Assembly (NCBI GenBank): GCA_025738555.1
Contig: JAOVFP010000017.1
Coordinates: forward strand, 744,001 to 808,000
Direction: 5' to 3'
Length of the DNA: 64,000 nucleotides
From: Cyathus striatus
Taxonomy: Eukaryota > Basidiomycota > Agaricomycetes > Agaricales > Nidulariaceae
A program made the translations under genes and the position numbers. The notes under the pieces were generated by a model. The model was given only the letters and a program-made list of their open reading frames with translations. It did no database searches and had not been told where the DNA came from. This document shows positions 1-9,913 of the stretch, piece after piece. The number at the start of each line of letters is the position of its first letter. Position 1 is the first letter of the stretch.

Positions 1-259
1 AACGAGAATTATCTTCTACCTCACCTTCATCTAGATCTGTTGGCCCAAGTTTTGGCGATGTCTCTTTAGCCGAGCGATAATCTCTCTCTGATCCGATAGA
101 ACTACTTCGTGGGCGCAATCCGGGTACGTCAGAATCTTTCGTTGGCTTCTTCCCTTTCGTCAACGCGTCATAATTTGAAGGGTCATCACTGGTGCCAGCT
201 TTATTCGAGTTTTGAGTGTTACGCTTTGACGTCTTACTTCCTGGTGTTGGCTCGGTCAT
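1..259 (-). CDS. N-terminal part of an unknown low-complexity protein (runs off the window)
   Basis: Reading the minus strand from an ATG at 259, 86 codons run to the window edge without a stop. The peptide begins MTEPTPGSKTSKR and is rich in Ser, Thr, Lys, Asp and Pro, so it looks disordered and charged, with no signal peptide and no recognisable domain. Basic stretches such as KGKKPTK would suit a nuclear or nucleic-acid-associated protein or a disordered N-terminal tail, but that is inference. The upstream sequence (260-480) has no obvious TATA element. The start is the first in-frame ATG. The rest of the gene lies outside the window, so the product cannot be named. Confidence 0.45.
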   Translation of the reverse strand, partial: MTEPTPGSKTSKRNTQNSNKAGTSDDPSNYDALTKGKKPTKDSDVPGLRPRSSSIGSERDYRSAKETSPKLGPTDLDEGEVEDNSR

Positions 260-1264
260 ATTGAAGGTGCGTTGATAGAGGTGCGAGATAAGCGGATTGA
301 TATGATAAAAAGCACGTTATGTTGATGTGGCAATAAAATGATAAAACTGAGCGGCGCGTCGGTCAGTGATGTCAGAGTATGGAAGGTATGTTAATCGATT
401 CGCGTGATATTGTCGGTGTCAACGAAGGGTTATCGGAATGAAGGCAGCCGTTACGGAAACTACTAGAATTTCGTAGAAATTTGGATCACCTACGTCGTAC
501 GAGAAATTTCCCAATGTGTCCACCAATGTTGTAGTCTGCGGGTGACGACAACGTTGGTGTATTCCTATGAATACACGCGATATTAGTACACTCAAGTAGA
601 ATAGAAATGTACCTTTTTAATACTAGTCTTGAGCTGAATACGAGTATTGAGGCGAGAGGATAGTGATGAGTGTACCGATTTGTAAGCTGTTGGGTTCTCG
701 AAGAGTAAGTCAACCAAGCAACAATGTAACGTGAGTCACGGGCTACCGCCGATTAGAATAGCAGATGTATTCAGTAATCGACAATACTACCTAAGTATAG
801 TACGTAGTAGCGAGTAGTATAGTAATAGACTACAGTACCCTTTTTAGCAACAACACGAGACTTAGCGCGTAGCCTTAAGTCGAGTCCTGATTCTTACAGG
901 TGTCAAATATGACAATGTATTGAGTATGCGAAAAGAGATTGAATTTCAAGCTGTCTACACAAGGTTTTTATAGATATACAGGCTATATACTCTAGAATAT
1001 TCGATAAAGTCCGTTGTGAAAGTAGATGGCTTGTGAATGTTCTACTTACTTCTACTCATTTCCCTTTTTGCTCTCAATTGGGAAGAACAATAGCAAATCA
1101 CATGATATTCGAGCAGCACGGCTGCGAAAGAAATGAAGCCAAGAAGTAAGAAAAAGATGAAAGAAAGAATGAAGAAATAGACAAAAAGAGATAGAAGGTG
1201 AGAAATCACGTTATAGTAGATAAGTAGTAATATATCCACAACACTGAGGGTTTAAATATATACG
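260..1264. other. Intergenic, no gene recognised
   Basis: AT-rich sequence with only short, unsupported open frames on both strands. I see no domain, splice pattern or clear repeat here. It probably contains the promoter of the minus-strand gene at 1-259. Confidence 0.4.
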
Positions 1265-1960
1265 TATTCGGAAGTGAAGTGGTACTAAAACGAAATGGAA
1301 CGTTGGTAACTGGTATGTACTCGAATTCGTTGACAATATGGCCTAGTTCAAGAGTATCGTCAAGAACTTCGCTTTACAGAACTTCTGAACACACTACACT
1401 ACCACTACCCCATTACTTATTCCACGCGGCAAGGTCTGAATGTCAGTATTTAAATGTTCATGACAATCTCTCGAATTGGATCAGGGTTATAACAATTCCG
1501 TCAGTACAGTATTCTCAGTTAAGTACAAAGTGATTATGCGGAAACGAAATTTGAAAGTACGCAAAATCTCCTTCAAAGCTAACTATAACAACTTCACAGA
1601 AAGTGAAACGATGTCGTTGCTGTAATCAGATAACTATTTTACAGCTCATAACGTACGTTATGAGTATCATAACAGATTTTCTTTGAAGTCACTTGCGTAC
1701 AGTAACTATGTCCATGCGGAAAACTCACGCTTACTGTTCTCATCATTCGGTTGTTGAGGTAACTATCTAACGTTTGAAAACCTTAACAGTTTAAAGTGTA
1801 TTTAACTATGTCCGGACTTCAAGTTCAAATGACAATTTACAGCTACATACAGAAGTTCGTTTTACAATTTCAATGAAAATAATATTATCGAATCGTATTC
1901 TTTTAATACCCGTATCGTACTACCGTCCAAGAACCACAACACGTCCAAGATGAAATCACA
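1265..1960. repeat. Duplicated block, copy 1 (matches 23,690-24,390)
   Basis: The segment starting with ggaagtgaagtggta is repeated, with point changes and small indels, from about 23,700. Both copies run through the same landmarks (acgttggtaactggtatg, then ttccacgcggcaag) and end close to a conserved gtccaagatgaaat motif. It forms the downstream flank of the family A array. No coding capacity is convincing in either copy. Confidence 0.75.
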
Positions 1961-1980
1961 ACATAAGACAGAGAGAATCC

Positions 1981-2771
1981 TCACAATCGCATTTTGTCAA
2001 CCAAATCCTTTATCCAGTATGGATATGTTATAGCCAGCGTTAACCCGATGAAAAAACAAAGATCAGGTGGCGAAACAGCCATCACGCCCACCAAGTAAAT
2101 GAAACCCCCCGCACCCTCAACCCTTCTAGCAACAACGGGTTCTATACCGGCATCTCAGCATAACACAAACTTCCAAATAAATCAGCAGTTAGTACGTGCC
2201 TGAAATGAAGGTTGAAACGCAATACACTATCATTAAACCCACAGCCTGCATCAACGACAAGATCATCTCGAATTGCGAAACGTTGTCGGAAGCGGAACAA
2301 GAGGAGCAGGAAGTATCAGAGGTGGTAGTGGTGGTGGTGGTGGTGGTGGTGTTTGATTCGCCTTCTGTTTCGGGCGCAGAACTAGATTCAGATGCGGCTG
2401 TATGATAGAATGTGTCATATTAGTTGGATATAGAGGATAAAGGGGATAAACGTACTATCGTACTCCCGATCCCACACGGCCCTCGCAGCGTTCAAAGCTT
2501 CCGTACTACAATTGGTCAGACAATCTGCAGTGGCAACGGATGAGGTGGCGGAGTTGCATGTGCAGGTTCCTTCATTCCTGTGTGTGTATACAGTCAGTAT
2601 TCAACATAAAGTAACTATTTTATCAGTCGTAACGCACTGAAAAATGTACTGCGAGACGTCAGTCACATCCGAGGTGGGCACAGTGGCTGGTAGGACCGAT
2701 CCTATTGCGAGTTGCACGTAAACGAAAGCGATGTAAGCGAAGGAGAGGAGCCTGGCGGTGAAAATGTGCAT
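1981..2771 (-). CDS. A1: small CFEM-like secreted/membrane protein, tandem copy 1
   Basis: A four-exon model gives 208 residues: 2771-2638, 2577-2456, 2397-2200 and 2153-1981 on the minus strand, with phases agreeing at each junction. The protein starts MHIFTARLLSFAYIAFVYVQ, a plausible signal peptide. Next comes a cysteine pattern CTCNS, about 11 residues, then CLTNC, which resembles the core of fungal CFEM domains. A run of ten threonines encoded by a (GGT)n stretch follows, then a short Cys/Ser cluster, a hydrophobic segment and a conserved last exon with GLTLAITYPYW. Intron 3 would use a GC donor (CAG|GCACGT). The function is unknown; a cell-surface role is inferred. Of the four copies, only A1 keeps the CFEM-like cysteines. 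Confidence 0.5.
2318..2352. repeat. GGT microsatellite coding a threonine run in A1
   Basis: A stretch of GGT triplets (one GTA/AGT interruption) lies in exon 3 of A1 and reads on the minus strand as ten threonines. The paralogous positions in A3 and A4 have only four and two threonines, so the tract varies in length within the family. Confidence 0.8.
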
Positions 2772-3325
2772 AATTTTTTATTTAAAGACACGTATTATCG
2801 TTAAAGTGGAAGTAGGATAGAAAGAGGAGAGAGAAAGCTGAATGTGTGAACGTTCGAGATGATAGAGTGGATTATCGAAACTGAACACTGCGGAGTTTAT
2901 ATTCCCAGGGTGGGAATCGAAGTGCGGGAAGTAAAAGTTAAATTGCCGTCGGCCCAGCCCGGGTCGCCTACTGGCAAATTCAAATTGAACACTCAAAACA
3001 AGGAAGTAAAGCCGATGTGCATTGTCAGTAACAACAGCAATTTCACGTTACAGAGCCACACTCATACCGTTGTTCAAGTCTAGGAGGCTTTCTAACGGTT
3101 ATAAATCGTAACAACTTAATCCTGAGTTAACTACGTCAAAACTTGTTCAAATTACAGCTGCATACAGAGGTTCGTTTTACAAATACAAAGGGAAAAAAAA
3201 AATTAGGGAATGGTATTCTGCTAATACTATATGGCTGTGGGCCCGTATCGTACGACAGTTCAAGCGTCCAAGAACCACACCACGTCCAAGATGAAATCAC
3301 AACAGGAAAAGACAGAAAAGAATCC

Positions 3326-4203
3326 TCACATGAATCGCTTTACATCGACAAAATCTCCAATCCAGTATGGATAGGTGATAGCCATCACCAACCCGACAAC
3401 AATACTATAAATATTCGGCAAATCAGTCAACATACCTACCATTTGAAAGAATGCTCCTGCGCCTTCGAGCGTTCCAGCAATAACAGGATCGACTGTATCG
3501 GTATCTCAGCGTAAACGAAATGAAAAATTGTGAATAAAAGGAACGTACCTGGAAGGAAGGAGCTGCAAAACATCATCGTTGCGCCTACAAGGAAGAATAT
3601 AGAAATGACTGCTACTCGTATCACCTCACTGAATAACTGCGAAGCGTTCAAGTCGGGGGAGAAACATGAGCAGCAGCGGCAGGTGTAGCAGTGCGTGGCG
3701 GTGGTGTTGGACCTGCTCTCGATTTCTGGTGCAGAGGCAAATTCCGATGCGGCTGTACGAACTTAGAAAGGGCTATTAGTTGAGGGTGACCTGAGTGGAT
3801 AAGCGGGTAAACGCACTATCACGTTCCTGAACCAACAAGGCATCCCTCAGACAACCTTCCAGCGAGGCAGTGGAAAGTGGCGTGGGGGAGGTGAATACGT
3901 AGGTTTTGTCGATGCTGTGTGAGCATATGGTCAGCATTTGTATTCGTACTCACGCTCAAGAGGGGATGGACGTGTATCGATGAAAGTTGAAAAAGGAACA
4001 CGAACACGTAGAAGGGGAGATTGACCAGGAAAGTAAGAGAAAATAACGTACGTGTTATAGTTCGTAACACAGTTGTAAACATACTGCGGGACGTCAGATG
4101 CGTTGGCGGGCACGGCTGGTAGTCCTGGAGCTAATCCAGTTTCGAGTTGCTGGTACACGAAAGGGATATAAGTGAAGGAGAGGAGGACCATGAATATGTG
4201 CAT
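3326..4203 (-). CDS. A2: small secreted/membrane protein, tandem copy 2
   Basis: This copy has the same four-exon layout as A1 and starts 1,432 bp upstream of it. Exon 1 encodes MHIFMVLLSFTYIPFVYQQL (signal peptide-like) and then a PGLPAVPANASD segment. Donor GTACGT and acceptor CACACAG bound intron 1, a GTGCGT donor bounds intron 2, and the last exon ends in GLVMAITYPYWIGDF. Exon 3 carries SNTT, a cysteine-rich cluster (CYTCRCCSCF) and a hydrophobic stretch (VISIFFLVGATMMF). I saw no frameshift or stop in the spliced frame. The CFEM-like CxC of A1 is missing. The juxtamembrane cysteine cluster would suit lipidation or metal/disulfide chemistry, but this is inference. The family has no name I recognise. 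Confidence 0.5.
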
Positions 4204-4749
4204 GATGATCTTATTTAAAGCTAAAGACAGGTATTAATGTTACAGTAGAGGTAGTATCGAAGGAGATGAGAGAGAGACTGAAAGAAACGAGATGAAAGTG
4301 GATTATCGATACTTATTGAACCTGCGGAGTTCGAAGTGCGGGAAGAAAATGTTAAATTGCCGCCGTCCCGGGCCGCCGGTTAAGTACCAGCAAACCCAAA
4401 CCGAACACACGAAACAAGGAAGTAAAGCCGATGTACTTTGTCAGTAATAACTTTAGCAATTTCACGTTACAAAGCCTCACCCATACTGTTGTTCAAGTTG
4501 AGGCGACTTTCTAACGTTTATAAGTCTTAACATTTTAATACTGATTTAACTACGTCAAAACATGTTCAAATTACGGCTGCATACAGAGGTTCGTTTTACA
4601 AATACAACGGAAAAAAACATTATCGAATAGTAACGGTATTCTTCTAATATTATATGGCCATGGGCCTGTATCGTACGACCGTTCAAACGTCCAAGAACAA
4701 CAAAATGTCCAAAATGATATCACAACAGCGAAAGACAGAAAAAGAATCC

Positions 4750-5660
4750 TCACTTGAATCGCTTTACATCGACAAAATCCGGAACCCAGAAACGATAGGT
4801 GACAGCCATCACCAACCCAATACAAACACTATAAACAGTTGGCAAATCAGGCAACATGGCCACCATCTGAATGAACGACCCCGCGCCCTCGAGCGTTCTA
4901 GCAACAGCAGGTTGAACTATATCGGCGATTCAGCATAAACTAAATGAAAAGTTGTGAATAAAAGGAACGCACGTGGAAGAACCGAGCTGCACAACAACAT
5001 CGTTGCGCCTACAAGGCGGACGATGGAGATGAGTACCTCTAATATAACCTCACGACATGATTGCGACCGCGGAGCGTCGTCGGAGGCGAAATCCAAGCAG
5101 CAACAGCAGCAGTACGTGGTGGTGGTATTGGACCCGCCCCCGATTCCTGGTGCAGAGGTAAGCTCCGAAGCGGCTGTGCGAACTTGGAAAGGGTTATTAG
5201 TTGACGGCGACACTGGGGGATAAGAGGATAAACGCACCATCACGTTCCTGATCCAACAAGGCCATCATGTCGTTCAGCTTAGTCTCTGCGCGACAATCCC
5301 TCAGACGATCTGACAGCGTAGCCTCAGATAGTGGCGTGTCGGAGGTGAATATATAGGTTTTGTCGATGCTGCGTGCGCATATAGTCAGCATTCGTGTTCA
5401 TAATAACGCTCAAGAGGGTATGTATATCGATGAAAGTTGAACGTTGAACAAGAAGCATGAACGCGTAGAAGGGAAGATTAAACAGAGACGAGAAAGAAAA
5501 GGACGTACGTGTTATCGTTCGTAAAGCACTTATAGACGTACTGCGAGATGTCAGACGTGTTGGTGGGCACAGCTGGTAGGCCCGGGGCTGATCCAATTCC
5601 GAGTTGCTGCTGAATGAATGGGACGTAAGCGAAATAGAGAAGGACTGTGAAAATATGCAT
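4750..5660 (-). CDS. A3: small secreted/membrane protein, tandem copy 3, splice acceptor possibly lost
   Basis: Third tandem copy, 1,457 bp upstream of A2. Exon 1 encodes MHIFTVLLYFAYVPFIQQQL. Exon 2 is longer than in the other copies, with an extra stretch around RLRDCRAETKLNDMM. Exon 3 has SNTTTT followed by five consecutive cysteines and a hydrophobic helix with VRLVGATMLLCS. The last exon reads AVARTLEGAGSF and GLVMAVTYRFW. At the final intron, the position where A1, A2 and A4 have ctgag reads ctgaat in A3, so the usual AG acceptor is gone and another site must be used if the gene is active. Function unknown; membrane location inferred from the hydrophobic segments. Confidence 0.45.
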
Positions 5661-6400
5661 GATGATCTTATTTAAAGGTAAAGCTAAGACTGATATTAAT
5701 GTTAAAGTACAGGTAGGGTCGAAGGAGGAGAGAGAAAACTGAAAGATACGAGATGAAAGTGGATTATCGATATTGAACCTGCGGAGTTTGTATTTCTGGC
5801 GTGAGAACGCTGGAATTAAAAGTTAAATTGCCGCCGTCCCGGGGCGCCGGTTACTAGCAACCTCAAACTGAACACAGAAACACAGAAGTAAATGTCAACG
5901 ATACCACAATTATAGGCTGTAATAATATTCCAACGCTATGAAATATTAACTAAGAGAAATCTTGGATTTGTTCAGGCTGAAAGAGGAAGTGAGTTATGGG
6001 ATCCTTGGCCGAAGATGAGCAACGATCGTATCGAGTCCCGCGGTAGTTGTTATGTATTCGGAAATCTCTTGGGCGTAGGTAAACCAGCGGGTAATCTGTG
6101 GACCGTATTCAGGGGATCATGCAGTGATAAGAGCAAACGAAATCAGATACGGTGCAGAGAATGATTGCCGGGGGAAAGCGGAAGGAGTACTGGGAACTTG
6201 AAGAACACCAGGGCAGAAAAAAAACACGAAATCGAAGCAATACTGGAAAAAGGACATACAAAAATTCTCATCTATCCAATTCCTAGCAGCCCCGACACTC
6301 AACATCTACTCTACATAAACACACTGTTCGTCAATGAGTTGTGCATCTCTGGAGTACATGCACTCTATGACAGATCTAGTATGTATTCATTCCTCCATTA
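5661..6400. repeat. A/C block spacer containing the empty site of the hAT element
   Basis: The sequence upstream of A3 (gagtttgtatttctggcgtgag, then a GC-rich tract with ccgtcccggggcgcc) matches the flanks of the hAT element: 27,120-27,151 on its left and 33,627-33,720 on its right. The point equivalent to the insertion is near 5,800. From there the match to 33.63-34.26 kb continues. No gene is convincing here. Confidence 0.65.
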
Positions 6401-6469
6401 GTACTTTATCGTAAATATTTCTCCCCAGAAAGGACGCAACGTATGCAGAACGTCCGTCACGAAGTGAGA

Positions 6470-7015
6470 CATCATTGGGACAAAACGTGACACAGTCTGG
6501 GGTACTGATCTGAAAAATTAACTGAAAAGAATGACAACCGCAAGAATCTTAAAGATCCAGCCGACCATCTTCCAAAATGGGTTGACTGGTCCAGATACCG
6601 ACATCATTCGACTAGGACGACCTGCGAATGACTGGGATGACGAAAAGTAGCTATTTCGCGGAGTAAATGCACCATATTTCCGTGCTTGGAAAAAGCAGCT
6701 AATGAACCTGCAGAGGGGAATAAATTAGAAGTATCCATATAAGAGGGCCACCCTATACCTCGTTTCACCCCTCTCCTTCCAAAGCCTACACAGACTAGAT
6801 TTCTAGGATAAACAGTTGCAAGATACCGAAGGCAATGTACCAAATGACGATAAATGGTACTGCGGGTGCAAAAGACAGAATAATCAAGGTTGTAGTCGAT
6901 ATAAATGGATGGGAAACAGCTATGTTTTTTGTTGTTTTTCGGAAATTTCGGCCCACATCAGTCATTTGTACGACGACATGTCACATGATGTGATTCCCAA
7001 GCTTCTACCTTCCTG
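6470..7015 (-). pseudogene. C1: decayed gene for a membrane protein
   Basis: Comparison with the copy at about 35,640-36,050 shows a common minus-strand reading frame: a hydrophobic segment with LIILSFAPAVPFIVIWY, then ACVGFGRRGVKRGIGWPSYM, a Ser/Phe-rich stretch (YGAFTPRNSYFSSSQSF), and a C-terminal hydrophobic segment KMVGWIFKILAVVILFS. In C1 the frame is broken twice by single-base losses relative to C2: near 6,805 in the segment before CVGFGRR, and near 6,695 in a T run. C2 instead has an in-frame TGA after GFGRRGVK. The two copies decayed independently from a gene with at least two membrane segments. The 5' part is not recognisable and no family is assigned. Confidence 0.4.
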
Positions 7016-7059
7016 ATCCTAGGGATGAAGGTGTCATTCCACGCTGCAGAAGGTACAAC

Positions 7060-7470
7060 CATACTTTATAGCACATTAACATTACTTTTATAATATGTGT
7101 GATAATCTTAGAAACAATTTGAGACTTGAGAAGGCGCATTAAATATTGTGAGCTAAGATACAAGTTTCGCAAAAATTGGAAGAATATGTAGATGTGAACA
7201 TATTAAAAGAAGTGAATGCTCTGACCCAAAAATAAACATATGTCATTAAAGAAGATATATTTAGCTTGTAATAAGAGGACTATAAAGTTATGTAGGTGGC
7301 CTGCTTGCTGAAATAACATGCAGTGTAAAAGGGATTGAGGGGCACAATGGAACAGTTGAGAACAGTATTTGATGTGTTTGAGTGTGGTCATTAGACTTTC
7401 CATAGTGTATGGTGTCAGGATAGCGGTATAAATATCTCTGAGAAGATAACTTATGTAACAGAGGCAATGA
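7060..7470. other. Intergenic between C1 and the B1 promoter, no gene recognised
   Basis: AT-rich sequence without a supported frame. The similarity to the second A/C block ends near its left edge, and the similarity to the B2 promoter region begins near its right edge. Confidence 0.4.
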
Positions 7471-7472
7471 TA

Positions 7473-7540
7473 TTGTATATATATACACGTCCGAGGTTAG
7501 CAATTGCCTCTTGTTTTCATCCCCACCGATCTGACACCCC
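7473..7540 (+). promoter_or_regulatory. B1 core promoter and leader, cut by the gypsy insertion
   Basis: A TATA-like run (gtatatatatac, 7475-7486) is followed by gaggttagcaattgcctctt. The same arrangement stands in front of B2 at 42,665-42,715. The B2 start codon lies about 65 bp after its TATA run; in B1 the same distance is interrupted at 7541 by the 7.6-kb retrotransposon. Confidence 0.6.
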
Positions 7541-8305
7541 TGTTATATCCATGTCCGGATACATCGTGCCGACGTTCCCACGTGACCTTCTAACATACCC
7601 GGTCCGTTCCCGGAACGTACCCGCTTCGGGTTTACACTTCCTGACGTTCCCACCCGGGAACGTACCCGGAACCCGTCGGGTTTTCTATCGGGTATCCCGG
7701 ATACGTACTTTCTCTTATGACGGCCTCACCGCGTCATCATTCTATTACTCCTCTCTTCCATTCCTACTTATACGTTTCATTATGGCCTTTGTAGATTAGT
7801 TCCTTATTCTTCATTCTGAGCGCGTCATTTGCGCCCCTACTCCGCTTTGCCAAGACTTCATTTCCTACTTACTCCTTTGACTTGTCCTTTGTATAATACT
7901 TCTACATTCGTATCTACAGGTTCCTACTTAGTATAAGTAGTCTTCCAGATGTAATAGGTAGTCTTTAGTATTCGTATCAACTCTGTACACTTTCTTCCTA
8001 CTCTAAGTTCGAAACCCGCTCCGGGTTTTCCTTCGAGTTTCTCTCCCACTACCTAGTGTAGTGGCGAAGCCTTCTCTTATACTCTGGAACGTCTTCCTTG
8101 GTTACATATCATCTTCCTCGAAATACGAACCATTCCCTGGGGATATCCAGGCGGCGCAGCACACAAGCTGAAGCCACGGTTCTTTCCGCACTTCCGCTCT
8201 ACGTTCCCGCACCCGTACTCACTTCGGGTTTCCGTTATAGTTCTCCCACACCCTCCGGGTGTCTTCGCAACCACTTCTAAACAGGAAGAGAATCGGTACG
8301 TAACA
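7541..8305 (+). repeat. 5' LTR
   Basis: 765 bp, TG...CA termini, preceded by the ACCCC target duplication. It contains several short GC palindromes built on CCCGNNTCGGG, such as acccgcttcgggt. Confidence 0.95.
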
Positions 8306-8341
8306 GTATACGAATACTGATACCTTGGATATCTCTTTATC

Positions 8342-9852
8342 ATGGCTCCAACTGGGACTTCGGTTACTCGCACAGCGCATACCGCTAGTCATACCAATGC
8401 TGTGGGTGCTCGTGCCACCCCGTGCAGCTACGAGGCAACAGCCTCCAAGGAGTACTTCAGGTTCTCTACCTTCTACACCGTCTCGGGTTACACCCAGCCC
8501 AGCACCACCTCCTAGTGCTACTTTCCTGGGTCCACCCTCGACTTCCGCTCAGCTACTTTCTGTTCCTGCAGCCGGGAACCTCGGATCTGCTCAGGCTCCT
8601 CCGGATGGCACTCCACCGCCATACGGTACAGTCGCAGCAGACCGGGACACTCCCGAGGGTCACGGCTCTGATGGTGGTACCATTGGACCGCCACCTCCAC
8701 CTCCTTCTCAGCCCAATCCTCCGTCTCCACCATCCTCAGACTCAGGGGATGATGGTGATGAGGATGATGTCGACAATCCCAGGCGCACACCTCTTGCGCG
8801 CCACTCCCGGGAAGACCGGCTTGCCGAAGCTCTTTTGAGAGTTGCGGAATCCGCCCGGGGTACATCGGGAACACGTCGGGAACGCAACGTTCAAAAGCCA
8901 GATACTTTTGATGGTTCCAGTGCTGAGAAGTTGGAGCAGTTCATTACTCAATGCCAAATTTACTTCCGGAATAATCCTTCCCAATACTCGGATGGACACT
9001 CCCAAGTCAACTTCGCTCTCGCATATCTTCGGGATACCGCGCTTCAGCTCGTTATGCCGACCCTCTCCAATCCCTATGCTGATGATGAGTTCCTTCACTC
9101 TTGGGAGGTTTTCGTCGTCATGCTAGAGGATAACCGGGTTAGCGAACCCGGAAGGGGATGCCGAGAATGATCTGGATGTCCTCGTTATGAAGGATTCACA
9201 GAAACTGTCCAAGTATCTTGTACAGTTCAACAGGCTTGCACAGCGCACCGACTGGGATGATAAGTCCTTATGCCACCGACTCTATTCCGGGTTTCCGGGT
9301 CGCATTAAGGATGAGATCTCTCATGTTGGGAAACCTACCACAAAGCGCGGGATGATTAAACTAGCTCAAGGGATCGATAGTCGGTACTGGGAACGCCAGT
9401 CCGAGCGTACGTGGGAATCCCACCAGCCTCGGGGTCCGCGGGTTCCGGATAGCTCTGTTAGAGCTACTACAAACCGCTCCGCAGTCACCCCGGCGCCTTC
9501 CCGCCTCGTTTCGGGTCAATATGCGCCACGTCCGAGTTATCCCCACCGTGCTGGTAGTCACCCACCTCGTTCCTCGCAGCCTCCCCAACAGCGGAGGCCG
9601 GAATTGAATGACAAGGTTGGTCGAGATGGCAAACTTTTGCCACAAGAACGTCAGCGTCGCATGGACAACAATCTATGCTTGTTCTGCGGTAATCCGGGGC
9701 ATCGCGCCAAAGAATGTCCCCGCTCTGCCTCTTCCGCGGCTAGAGCCCGGGCATCTGGAATATCCGCTTCGGCTCCTACGTCGGCTTCTGCGGGTCCCTC
9801 GACCCGCAGGTCCGCGCCTCTTTCCAACCCGGCTTCGGGTTCGAAAAAATAG
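8342..9852 (+). pseudogene. gag: gag of the gypsy element, frameshifted
   Basis: Translation from the ATG at 8342 (MAPTGTSVTRTAHTASH) runs about 25 codons before the frame must change near 8410-8440 to enter the long Pro/Ser-rich and capsid-like frame (RRERNVQKPDTFDGSSAEKL, then FITQCQIYFRNNP). A second break occurs near 9130-9152, where a palindromic CCGGGTT-AGCG-AACCCGG stretch sits inside the codons after MLEDN. The downstream frame carries the rest of the capsid (DSQKLSKYLVQFNRLAQRTD) and a CCHC zinc knuckle, CLFCGNPGHRAKEC, at about 9677-9718. It ends at a TAG at 9850. Gag would package element RNA in virus-like particles; this copy cannot make it in one frame. Confidence 0.85.
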
Positions 9853-9913
9853 GGAGCGGTCCTCTGGACACCACACAAGCCGAGGACCGCGTTGTTCCCC
9901 TTGTGCGCAGCCG

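Noticed and set aside
7467..7799. Open frame overlapping the 5' LTR (also 14,386-14,634 in the 3' LTR)
   Set aside because: It lies entirely in LTR sequence and encodes no known domain.
8077..8373. Antisense open frames in the LTR/gag region
   Set aside because: Shadows of the GC-rich LTR and gag strand with no domain of their own.
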